The position numbers were made by a program, and so were the translations under genes. 13,128 nucleotides of DNA from JAJZMF01 sp035702845 (lineage in GTDB: Bacteria; Actinomycetota; Acidimicrobiia; Acidimicrobiales; Palsa-688): NCBI GenBank assembly GCA_035702845.1, contig DASSZK010000372.1:1-13128 (forward strand), written 5' to 3'. The notes beneath the pieces are model-generated. The model saw only the letters and a list, made by a program, of their open reading frames with translations. It was not told the DNA's origin and searched no databases. Below, one piece after another: positions 1 to 5,320 of the stretch (position 1 is the stretch's first letter; each line of letters begins with the position of its first letter).

Positions 1-197
1 AGACGGTTGAGCGTGTGGTGGAAAAGGCCATAGTTTCGGCGCGCCGCCGGGGTGTGCCCGGTGCCGTCTTGGTGCAGCTGGAGGAGTTGCGCTGGAGCAC
101 CCAGGAACTGCGCGTCAGCTATTTCGCCCAGTCCCTGGGGACACGTGGGAGCATCAGTGAGGAGCGGGTGTTGAAGGTCGTGCGGGCGAATTTGTAG
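1..197 (+). CDS. hrpA: 3' end of an HrpA-type ATP-dependent RNA helicase (partial)
   Basis: Only the last 65 codons are present. The frame is open from base 3 to the TAG at 195-197 and continues upstream out of the window. The visible tail contains EELRWSTQELRVSYFAQSLG followed by a segment of the form SxxRVLKVV. This resembles the extreme C-terminus (DUF3418 region) of HrpA-like DEAH-box helicases, where an EELRVS-F-AQ-LGT stretch followed by a VS-KR motif is typical. Members of that family are 3'-5' RNA helicases; in E. coli HrpA acts on stalled or colliding ribosomes. None of the helicase motifs lie in the window, so the call rests on this tail alone. The gene faces the minus-strand dioxygenase gene and overlaps its 3' end by 44 bp. 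No terminator hairpin is evident after the stop. Confidence 0.7.
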   Translation, partial: TVERVVEKAIVSARRRGVPGAVLVQLEELRWSTQELRVSYFAQSLGTRGSISEERVLKVVRANL

Positions 198-1005
198 CCG
201 GGTGTGCCGGCTGGTGTGCGGTCAGGCGTTCCTTGGCCAGCTGCGCGAATGCTGCCGCTCGTAAGCGGGCACGTGATCTTGGGGTACCCGATACGGTCGT
301 GCAGCTGAAGTTGAGTATCCATACGCGCCGCGTAACACCGGCGCAATTCGGGCCCGTGCTGTGCAGCGTGTAGGTGTTGTGCATCACGAAACCTCCTGCC
401 CTGACGGGGCAGGCGACCACTTCGTCGTCGTCGACCGAGGCGGCCAACAGGTGCGGGTTGGCGTCGCTTTGCACGACTCCGTGCCGGGTGAGCCCCGCTT
501 TGTGGCTGCCCGGGACGAACCGCATACAACCGCCTTCGGGGCCCACGTCTTGGAGGGGGATCCATATTCCCACACCGAGCTCTCCGTCGGGAGCGTATGC
601 GGCGTCCTGGTGCCACGAGGTCGCCGCTTCGTTGAGCGGTGGCTTGTAAATGGCATGGTCGAAGACCAGTTGGGTGGCGGGCCCATGAAGTTGGCGAGCG
701 ACCGACGAGCAGATGGTTAGGACTTCAGAGCGCAGTAGCGCGGGAGAAAGCTTGGTTGTCTCTGTTATTTCAGGGATCCGCGGAGGTTCGCCGGCTCTGG
801 CGCCGGGCGCCAGATCTTTGGCGTGCTCGGCTGGTAGTTCGTGGAAACGGTCAAAGAGGCTGTCCAGTCTGGCCCTGACGCCGTCGAGGGCGGCGAGCGG
901 GATCAGCGGCCGGTCGACGAGGAGGAACCCTTGGTCCTTGTAGAGCTCTACTTCCTCGGCGGTGAGCGGGTTATCGGTGTGTCGTGCCTGCAACAGCGGC
1001 ATCAT
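154..1005 (-). CDS. Phytanoyl-CoA dioxygenase (PhyH) family Fe(II)/2-oxoglutarate oxygenase
   Basis: The product has 283 residues, a normal length for the PhyH family, whose members use Fe(II), O2 and 2-oxoglutarate to hydroxylate or halogenate small molecules or acyl chains. The iron-binding facial triad is visible: H132 and D134 in WHQDAAY, and H215 in LHSTGPN. Arg226 or Arg227 (VTRRVW) is placed to bind the 2-oxoglutarate carboxylate. The segment around 152-168 (DVGPEGGCMRFVPGSH) is the usual family core. Two ATG codons stand in tandem at the start; the first, at 1005, has GGAG about 8 bases upstream. The last 40 residues are Ala/Pro/Arg-rich and overlap the hrpA end, so the tail may not be functional. 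The gene lies downstream of the glycosyltransferase on the same strand with a 112-bp gap in which I see no convincing promoter. The substrate cannot be told; phytanoyl-CoA itself is unlikely to be certain. Confidence 0.85.
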   Translation of the reverse strand: MMPLLQARHTDNPLTAEEVELYKDQGFLLVDRPLIPLAALDGVRARLDSLFDRFHELPAEHAKDLAPGARAGEPPRIPEITETTKLSPALLRSEVLTICSSVARQLHGPATQLVFDHAIYKPPLNEAATSWHQDAAYAPDGELGVGIWIPLQDVGPEGGCMRFVPGSHKAGLTRHGVVQSDANPHLLAASVDDDEVVACPVRAGGFVMHNTYTLHSTGPNCAGVTRRVWILNFSCTTVSGTPRSRARLRAAAFAQLAKERLTAHQPAHPATNSPARPSTPAPH

Positions 1006-1117
1006 CGGTTTGCTCCGGTGGGCACTTGTTCCTCCGTTTCCTAAGTACCCTGCATTTCTTTACGTCTCCAGCGGCCCGATGCCTGACCAGTCCTCTTTGG
1101 AGCTTTATGTCGAAGTT

Positions 1118-2290
1118 CTATGTCGTCGTGTTGGCGCTCGCGCTGTCACTACCGATCAGGCCGAGCCGCTGCGCCTCTGCCCAGCCGCGCCGGCGTAGGT
1201 TACGCCGGTAGGCCCATAGGCGAGGCACGTCCATGGCCGAGTACGGGTGGCGCCCCAGCCACGCCACGGCCCGCAACATTGCTCTTTTGTCGCCATCGGC
1301 GCGGGCCGCCTGGAAGTCGTCCCAAGCGTTGACAGCCATCGCCTGCTCGCGCAGGCGGCTCGTCATCCAGGGCCTGTCCGAGTACTTCTCGAACAGCATG
1401 ACGCACGACCCGGTCATAGCGCCCCGGTCGCGGCTCGTTTGCGCCCCGTGCACCCGGTAAAAGCAGGTGACCTCAGGCAGGATCAGGCCCGTCCCCTTTT
1501 CGAGGACCCTCAGCCAGGCGTCTAAGTCCTCTGCGTGGCGCACGTTGCGGTCAAAGCCACCTGCCGACAAGAGCACGTCTCTGCGCAGCATGGTCGCGCT
1601 GGTGGTGAAGGAGTTCTCGGGGAAGACCAAGCGCCCAGGTGAGCGGACCGTCTCGGCTCTGGCCGTAGCGGCGCCGTGGGCGCGTGGCGGACCTTGGCCA
1701 ATGTCCACGCTGGAGCCGGCGACCATGACGTGACCATGGCGGTTCTCCCAAAGCGTGGCGAGGTGGCCTGGGAGCCACTCGTCATCGTCATCGAGCATGG
1801 CCAGCCACTCGGCCGAGGCGGCGGCGCGCGCCCCGTCGTCGCGCGCCGCTCCGGGCCCCTCGTTCATTTTCTTTTCGATGACCGTTGCGCCCCAGGCGCC
1901 GGCTAGCTCCGACGTACCGTCCCCCGAGGCATCGTCAATGACGATCACCTCGCATGGGAAGACGTGCCGCTGGTTGGCGATGGAGCGAAGCGCCTTTTCA
2001 AGGTGGGCTTTGCGTCGGTGCGTGGGCACGAGCACGGCGACCGGCACTTCCAAGCGGCCATGGGGTGTGAGCTGGTTCCCCGAGAACTCGTTCCCTGAGA
2101 ACTCGTTCCCTGAGAACTCGTTCCCGAAGTACGGGGAGGCCGATGGCGCGCCTAGGGGGCCAGGGCTCGAAAGGTGCTGGTCAAGTGTCAAGGCGCTCCT
2201 CATCGTCCGTGTCGTCGGAGGATCTACCCGGCTTTGGCCAACTCCCTGCGTCCCCAGTGCGGTTTTCACTGTACGCGCATGGAGGCGCAC
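1118..2290 (-). CDS. Family 2 (GT-A fold) glycosyltransferase
   Basis: The product has 390 residues from the GTG at 2290. The GT2 domain begins near residue 83 with VAVLVPTHRR. It has the nucleotide-sugar-binding IDDASGDGT at 118-126, the metal-binding acidic cluster LDDDDEW at 166-172 (DXD equivalent), and a HAEDLDAWLR motif at 252-261, whose ED residues fit the acceptor-side acidic pair of the family. No transmembrane segment is evident, so this is probably a cytoplasmic or peripheral enzyme decorating a polysaccharide, lipid or protein; the acceptor is unknown. The first 80 residues lie outside the fold and include a SGNEF pentapeptide repeat. The start is uncertain: neither the GTG at 2290 nor the ATG at 2203 (residue 30) has a clear ribosome-binding site. 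The gene follows the FKBP gene on the same strand with a 65-bp gap containing a hairpin. Confidence 0.85.
   Translation of the reverse strand: MRLHARTVKTALGTQGVGQSRVDPPTTRTMRSALTLDQHLSSPGPLGAPSASPYFGNEFSGNEFSGNEFSGNQLTPHGRLEVPVAVLVPTHRRKAHLEKALRSIANQRHVFPCEVIVIDDASGDGTSELAGAWGATVIEKKMNEGPGAARDDGARAAASAEWLAMLDDDDEWLPGHLATLWENRHGHVMVAGSSVDIGQGPPRAHGAATARAETVRSPGRLVFPENSFTTSATMLRRDVLLSAGGFDRNVRHAEDLDAWLRVLEKGTGLILPEVTCFYRVHGAQTSRDRGAMTGSCVMLFEKYSDRPWMTSRLREQAMAVNAWDDFQAARADGDKRAMLRAVAWLGRHPYSAMDVPRLWAYRRNLRRRGWAEAQRLGLIGSDSASANTTT
2075..2125 (-). repeat. 15-bp tandem repeat (3 copies plus a partial) in the glycosyltransferase gene
   Basis: On the plus strand the units are at 2075-2089, 2090-2104 and 2105-2119, reading GTTCCCYGAGAACTC, with a fragment of a fourth (GTTCCC) from 2120. 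Copies two and three are identical and copy one differs by a single C/T. The unit is five codons long, so on the coding strand it encodes repeated SGNEF. It sits in the non-conserved N-terminal region before the GT2 fold, where copy-number change would be tolerated. Confidence 0.95.
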
Positions 2291-2304
2291 TGTTAGTGCT
2301 CAGT

Positions 2305-2323
2305 CAGGCGGCCTGACCGCCTG
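2305..2323 (-). terminator. Hairpin between the FKBP and glycosyltransferase genes (weak terminator or attenuator candidate)
   Basis: CAGGCGG at 2305-2311 pairs perfectly with CCGCCTG at 2317-2323 across a five-base loop. It lies between the stop of the FKBP gene and the start of the glycosyltransferase gene. No run of T follows on the minus strand, so it is not a canonical intrinsic terminator. It could partly uncouple the two genes, stabilise a 3' end, or have no role. Confidence 0.3.
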
Positions 2324-2355
2324 GTTCTGAACGAGGAAGGCCTCGACCTGCCGGC

Positions 2356-2871
2356 TCAGCCGATCTTTACGAGGTCGATGATGAACACGAGGGTGTCGTT
2401 CACGGCTATACCTGCGCCGGGGCTGCGCGACCCGTACCCGAGCTGCGGCGGGATGATGACCTCGCGTCGCCCGCCCACTCTCATGCCGGTAACTGCCATA
2501 TCAAAGCCCGGCACCACTTGCCCAGCGCCCAGCGTGAAGGAGAACGGGCTGCTGGTCCAGGACGACTGGATGGCCTTGCCGGCGGAGTACGTCCCGAGCA
2601 CGTACTGCACTTGGACGTTGTCCCCCTTTTTTGCGACCGCGCCCTTCCCGACGATGAGGTCCGTGGCCTCGAACTTGGTCGGAGGCTTACCGCCGGGCAC
2701 CTTCATTGTCGGCGCCTGGCCCGGGCTCCCGGCCGGGGAGAGCTCTGAGGCAGGGATGGCAGGGTAGCCGGTCGTTGCGGGGCTGGCCTTGGGGGTACCG
2801 CCGCCGCCGCACGCGGCGAGGGCCAGGGTGCAGGGGGCGACGATTGCTACGAGCAAGCGGTAGCGGGGCAC
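2356..2871 (-). CDS. FKBP-type peptidyl-prolyl cis-trans isomerase, predicted lipoprotein
   Basis: From the GTG at 2871 the product has 171 residues. It starts with a compact lipoprotein signal: basic PRYR, a hydrophobic core, and lipobox LAAC with Cys21 followed by GGGG. A Ser/Pro/Gly linker leads to one FKBP domain covering about the last 100 residues. Family hallmarks are seen: VQVQY, FSFTLG, VVPGFD, the GMRVGGRREVIIPPQLGYG stretch and the closing LVFIIDL. It should be anchored outside the membrane and catalyse proline isomerisation in exported proteins. One oddity is that the family's FDSS motif, whose Asp lines the active site, reads IQSS here, so activity may be reduced. I chose this start because AAGGA lies 8 bases upstream and the signal peptide then has a normal length. 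An in-frame GTG at 2982, with GGAGG 9 bases upstream, would add 37 residues before the signal. The gene diverges from mraZ. Confidence 0.88.
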   Translation of the reverse strand: MPRYRLLVAIVAPCTLALAACGGGGTPKASPATTGYPAIPASELSPAGSPGQAPTMKVPGGKPPTKFEATDLIVGKGAVAKKGDNVQVQYVLGTYSAGKAIQSSWTSSPFSFTLGAGQVVPGFDMAVTGMRVGGRREVIIPPQLGYGSRSPGAGIAVNDTLVFIIDLVKIG

Positions 2872-2979
2872 GGTAAAGGTCCTTTCCGTCGGGGCCGCGG
2901 CGCTCGCCTGAGCGTCCGGCCTGAGAGCCGGCACAGGCGCTGCCGGCAAGCCGGGGATCTCGCCGACGTTAGTCGTTGC

Positions 2980-2996
2980 CACCCATCTGGTCCTCC
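2980..2996 (-). promoter_or_regulatory. Upstream alternative start of the FKBP gene with strong Shine-Dalgarno and a five-codon mini-ORF
   Basis: On the minus strand GGAGG (2996-2992) precedes two initiation codons. The ATG at 2986-2984 is 5 bases downstream and opens a tiny frame encoding MGGND before TAA. The GTG at 2982-2980 is 9 bases downstream and is in frame with the FKBP gene. Ribosomes could use the GTG to make an N-terminally extended protein, or translate the mini-ORF as a leader. Which is used cannot be decided from sequence alone. Confidence 0.4.
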
Positions 2997-3034
2997 GCAG
3001 CGAGCATCTGGCACCGCCTCTGACGGCAAAAGGG

Positions 3035-3063
3035 TTGCTAAGTGGGGACTAGTGGCTTATAGT
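3035..3063 (+). promoter_or_regulatory. Predicted sigma70-type promoter of the mraZ/dcw cluster
   Basis: The -35 box TTGCTA (3035-3040) and the -10 box TATAGT (3058-3063) are separated by exactly 17 bp. Each is close to the consensus for the housekeeping sigma factor. A transcript would start near 3070, leaving a leader of about 50 bases before mraZ. It is the only convincing plus-strand promoter I see ahead of the cluster. It is overlapped by the decamer boxes, which suggests repression by occlusion. Confidence 0.7.
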
Positions 3064-3080
3064 GGAGCAAAGTAGAGGAA
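3041..3080 (+). promoter_or_regulatory. Predicted MraZ operator: four consecutive 10-bp boxes
   Basis: Bases 3041-3050, 3051-3060, 3061-3070 and 3071-3080 each begin AGTGG (the last AGTAG) followed by five variable bases, giving exact 10-bp periodicity. MraZ proteins of other bacteria bind short GTG/TGGG-type direct repeats spaced at 10 bp upstream of mraZ, one box per face-aligned helical turn. The boxes cover the spacer and -10 element and the predicted transcription start, so a bound MraZ oligomer should block RNA polymerase. Confidence 0.75.
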
Positions 3081-3123
3081 CGGGGAGGAGAAACCCGGTC
3101 CCAGGCGATAGTTGGGCAGGCAG

Positions 3124-3636
3124 GTGGAGCGCTTCTATGGGAGCTTCGAGTACGCGCTCGACGCGAAGGGACGGATCATCCTCCCGGCACGCCTGCGGTC
3201 CCAGTTCGAGACCAAACGAGCTCTCGTTTCCTGCTACGTCGACAAGTGCCTCGCTGTGTGGACGCCCGACGAGTTCAACCGCTACCTCGAGCGTGCGGAG
3301 TCCATGGAGGGCCACGGGGCCGAAGGGCGCAACCTGGCCAGGACCCTCAGCGCGTTGTCGGCTGAGGTCGAGATCGACGGCCAGTGGCGCCTCACCATCC
3401 CGGCCAACCTGCGCCATTACGCCGGTCTCGAGCCGGAAAGGCCCGTGATGGTCATTGGTGCCCTCAACCGCATCGAGCTGTGGCAGGTGGACCTCTGGCA
3501 GCAGCGCATGGCGCCGAGCCTTGAGAGCCTTGCCGACGGCACTAGCCCGCTTTTTGCAGACACTCTTCCTGTCGCGGTGCCGCCTGTTCCCAGCGCCGCC
3601 GGGACTGTTGTGCGCTCTGGCGAGGCTCGGCTATGA
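3124..3636 (+). CDS. mraZ: Transcriptional regulator MraZ
   Basis: MraZ is a DNA-binding protein with two AbrB-like half domains that forms a ring-shaped oligomer and controls its own dcw operon. From the GTG at 3124 the product has 170 residues. The first half carries FYGSFEYALDAKGRIILPAR at 4-23 with the family's D-x-KGR signature. The second carries EIDGQWRLTIPANLR at 83-97, where the usual QGR reads QWR. About 30 Pro/Ala/Ser-rich residues extend beyond the normal C-terminus of roughly 145-150. An in-frame TTG at 3112 would add four residues (MGRQ). I prefer GTG because MERFYGSFEY fits the family's start, though its AGG-only ribosome site is weak. The stop is overlapped by an ATG at 3633 (ATGA). 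Confidence 0.93.
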   Translation: MERFYGSFEYALDAKGRIILPARLRSQFETKRALVSCYVDKCLAVWTPDEFNRYLERAESMEGHGAEGRNLARTLSALSAEVEIDGQWRLTIPANLRHYAGLEPERPVMVIGALNRIELWQVDLWQQRMAPSLESLADGTSPLFADTLPVAVPPVPSAAGTVVRSGEARL

Positions 3637-3697
3637 GCAGCCCAGTACGCCCAGGGCTTCTACGCAGCCCAGTACGCCCAGGGCTTCTACGCAGCCC
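3637..3697 (+). repeat. 27-bp tandem repeat just after mraZ
   Basis: Two identical 27-bp units occupy 3637-3663 and 3664-3690, followed by the first seven bases of a third (GCAGCCC, 3691-3697). The repeat begins right after the mraZ stop. The unit is nine codons long, so the frame opened by the ATG at 3633 continues through it and would encode SPVRPGLLR twice. It may be a recent slippage duplication in a leader or in a poorly constrained N-terminal extension of RsmH. Confidence 0.95.
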
Positions 3698-3791
3698 CTT
3701 GACCGACCGGTCTGGTGGCCCCTTCTCCTTTCGACCAGCCGTTTGCACTCGGGGGAGAAAACCCGGTGCAGCGCCGGCCGAGGGGCTGCGT
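3698..3791 (+). promoter_or_regulatory. rsmH leader with hairpins, candidate cis-regulatory RNA
   Basis: This stretch precedes the conserved rsmH start. CTGGT (3712-3716) pairs with ACCAG (3734-3738) around a loop containing CTTCTCC; alternatively TTCTCC (3723-3728) pairs with GGAGAA (3754-3759). Next to the start codon, GCAGC (3768-3772) pairs with GCTGC (3785-3789), extended by CC/GG past one mismatch, and would bury the Shine-Dalgarno GAGGGG at 3780-3785. A conserved mraW RNA motif with a CUUCCCC terminal loop has been described upstream of actinobacterial mraW (rsmH) genes; the loop here differs by one base. The match is suggestive, not proven. The region is also in frame with rsmH and could instead be coding. 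Confidence 0.4.
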
Positions 3792-4784
3792 ATGAGCCTT
3801 GAACCGAACCGGGCGTTCCAGCACCGCCCCGTCATGCTCGACGAGGTGGTCCAGCTGTTCGCCGATGTGCCCGCCGGATGGCTGGTGGACACGACGGTGG
3901 GCGGCGCGGGCCATGCGCGGGCCCTGCTCCAATCCAATGCAGCGCTGTCGGTGCTGGGAGTGGACAGAGACCCCGAGGCGGTAGCGGTGGCCAAAGAGGT
4001 GCTGGCTCCCTTCGGGGAGAGGGCGATCGTCGTGCACGCCCGCTCCGATCAGGCGGCCGATCTCCTTTTCCCCCATGGCATCCAGGCCATCTCGGGCACC
4101 CTGTTCGATCTCGGGGTCAGTTCCTACCAGCTTGACGAGCCTGGACGGGGGTTCAGTTACCGCCATGACGCGCCCTTGGACATGCGTATGGATCCCACCA
4201 CGGGAATTACCGCTGCCGAGTACTTGGCCTCGACGCCCCCCGCTCAGCTTGTTCGCCTGTTTGTAGAGCACGGTGAAGACCGCTTTGCGAAGCGGATCGT
4301 CTCTGCCATCGCTGCCTCGCAGCCCGTGCAGACGACGGGGCAGTTGGCTGAAGTAGTAGCCGGCGCGGTACCAGCAGCCGCTCGCCGGCGCGGGCACCCT
4401 GCAAAGAGAGTCTTCCAGGCGTTGAGAGTGGCCGTGAACAGCGAGCTCGCCATCTTGCCGGCTGCACTAGAGGCGTTGCTTGGCCGCTTGGTCCCGGGAG
4501 GTCGTGCGGTAGTCATCTCGTACCACTCCGGGGAGGACCGCATGGTCAAAGAGGTGTTCAACCGGGCAGCCACGGGTGGGTGCACCTGCCCTCCAGGTCT
4601 TCCCTGCGTCTGTGGCGCCGTCCCCACGGTGCGATTGCTCAACAGGGGGGCCCGTAAAGCCACACCGGGCGAGGTGGAGGCGAACCCGAGGGCTAAGGGA
4701 GCACGCCTGCGGGCGGTCGAGGCCCTTGGCATGCCAATTGGCAACCCTGCGCAGCGCACGCGCGGCCCGCAGGACTGGTCATGA
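3792..4784 (+). CDS. rsmH: 16S rRNA (cytosine(1402)-N(4))-methyltransferase RsmH
   Basis: RsmH (MraW) transfers a methyl group from S-adenosylmethionine to N4 of C1402 in the 30S P site. The 330-residue product has normal length. It shows HRPVML at 11-16, the SAM-binding VDTTVGGAGHA at 32-42, FDLGVSS at 105-111, RGFSYRHDAPLDMRMD at 119-134, VFQALRVAVNSEL at 207-219 and a Cys-rich CTCPPGLPCVC at 264-274. The usual FHSLEDR motif reads YHSGEDR (244-250). The start at ATG 3792 fits the family and has GAGGGG 6 bases upstream. However, the frame is open back to an ATG at 3633, which overlaps the mraZ stop and has GAGG 7 bases upstream. Starting there would add 53 residues containing the 9-residue repeat. 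The end overlaps ftsL by 4 bp. Confidence 0.95.
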   Translation: MSLEPNRAFQHRPVMLDEVVQLFADVPAGWLVDTTVGGAGHARALLQSNAALSVLGVDRDPEAVAVAKEVLAPFGERAIVVHARSDQAADLLFPHGIQAISGTLFDLGVSSYQLDEPGRGFSYRHDAPLDMRMDPTTGITAAEYLASTPPAQLVRLFVEHGEDRFAKRIVSAIAASQPVQTTGQLAEVVAGAVPAAARRRGHPAKRVFQALRVAVNSELAILPAALEALLGRLVPGGRAVVISYHSGEDRMVKEVFNRAATGGCTCPPGLPCVCGAVPTVRLLNRGARKATPGEVEANPRAKGARLRAVEALGMPIGNPAQRTRGPQDWS

Positions 4785-5320
4785 TGCCCGCCCCGCCCCG
4801 TGCGGCGCGGTTGGCGCCGGTTGGCGCCGGAGCCGCACCTCGCCCCGCCCCCGGCGGGCAGCAAGATCGCCCGCATCTACGTATAGTCCCGCCTCCTCGC
4901 CGGTTGCGCCTGAGCCGTCGTGTGGTGGTCGCCACCCTGAGCGCAGGCTTCGCGGGCCTGTTGATGGCACTCGTGGCGCTGCACGTCCTTATCGCTCAGG
5001 AACAGTTCCGGCTCAACACCCTGCAGTCCACCGCCGCGGCCGACCAGGCGTCGTACGAAAAGTTGCGGCTCGCTGTGGCCGAGCTCGAGTCCCCGGCCCG
5101 CATCGTATCTGTAGCGGAAGGCCGGTTAGGGATGCGCCAGCCCGGTTCGGTGACCTACCTGCCACCTCTGGGCGGCTCCACTCGCGGTGGTGTGCCGTCA
5201 CTGGCCGGTGGCGCGAGTGGGTCAACGGGGCCCGCATGGGGTTCGACCGGCGTACAATCGGCTCCGTCGGGGGACGCTGATTGGCCGGCAGTCAAGCCTT
5301 ACCTGAGCGGGAGCCCATGA
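4781..5320 (+). CDS. ftsL: Cell division protein FtsL-like (septum formation initiator family)
   Basis: The 179-residue protein has the bitopic layout of FtsL: a Pro/Arg/Ala-rich cytoplasmic tail (1-46), one transmembrane helix (about 47-71), and a short helical, coiled-coil-prone periplasmic stretch (about 72-103). ESPARIVSVAEGRLGM (103-118) follows, matching the family's conserved R-I-x-x-A-x-x-x-LGM element. A Gly/Ser/Pro-rich tail of about 55 residues closes it. FtsL with FtsB/DivIC and FtsQ recruits and activates the FtsW-FtsI synthase at the septum. Position between rsmH and ftsI is the classic place for ftsL and is much of the evidence, since the family is poorly conserved. The start ATG at 4781 overlaps the rsmH stop (ATGA) with AGGA 6 bases upstream; the next codon is also ATG. 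The stop overlaps ftsI. Confidence 0.85.
   Translation: MMPAPPRAARLAPVGAGAAPRPAPGGQQDRPHLRIVPPPRRLRLSRRVVVATLSAGFAGLLMALVALHVLIAQEQFRLNTLQSTAAADQASYEKLRLAVAELESPARIVSVAEGRLGMRQPGSVTYLPPLGGSTRGGVPSLAGGASGSTGPAWGSTGVQSAPSGDADWPAVKPYLSGSP
4811..4830 (+). repeat. 10-bp perfect tandem duplication in ftsL
   Basis: TTGGCGCCGG occurs twice back to back at 4811-4820 and 4821-4830. Unlike the other short repeats here, the unit is not a multiple of three. It lies near the 5' end of ftsL in the disordered cytoplasmic tail (encoding LAPVGAG). A ten-base gain would shift the frame, so both copies must be present for the tail to stay in frame as read. Confidence 0.9.

Noticed and set aside
1006..1117. Promoter for the dioxygenase gene on the minus strand
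   Set aside because: A TACTTA-like hexamer exists, but no acceptable -35 element at proper spacing was found, so it is not reported as a feature.
3637..3697. Possible CRISPR-like or mobile-element repeat
   Set aside because: There are only two direct 27-bp copies with no spacer, no inverted ends and no transposase nearby. A simple tandem duplication explains it.
3699..3727. Internal promoter starting with TTGACC before rsmH
   Set aside because: TTGACC at 3699-3704 resembles a -35 box, but the position 17 bp downstream reads CTTCTC and no -10-like hexamer is nearby.
5281..5316. TTG start of ftsI at 5281
   Set aside because: It is a rarer start codon inside ftsL. ATG 5317 overlaps the ftsL stop and is preceded by GGAG.
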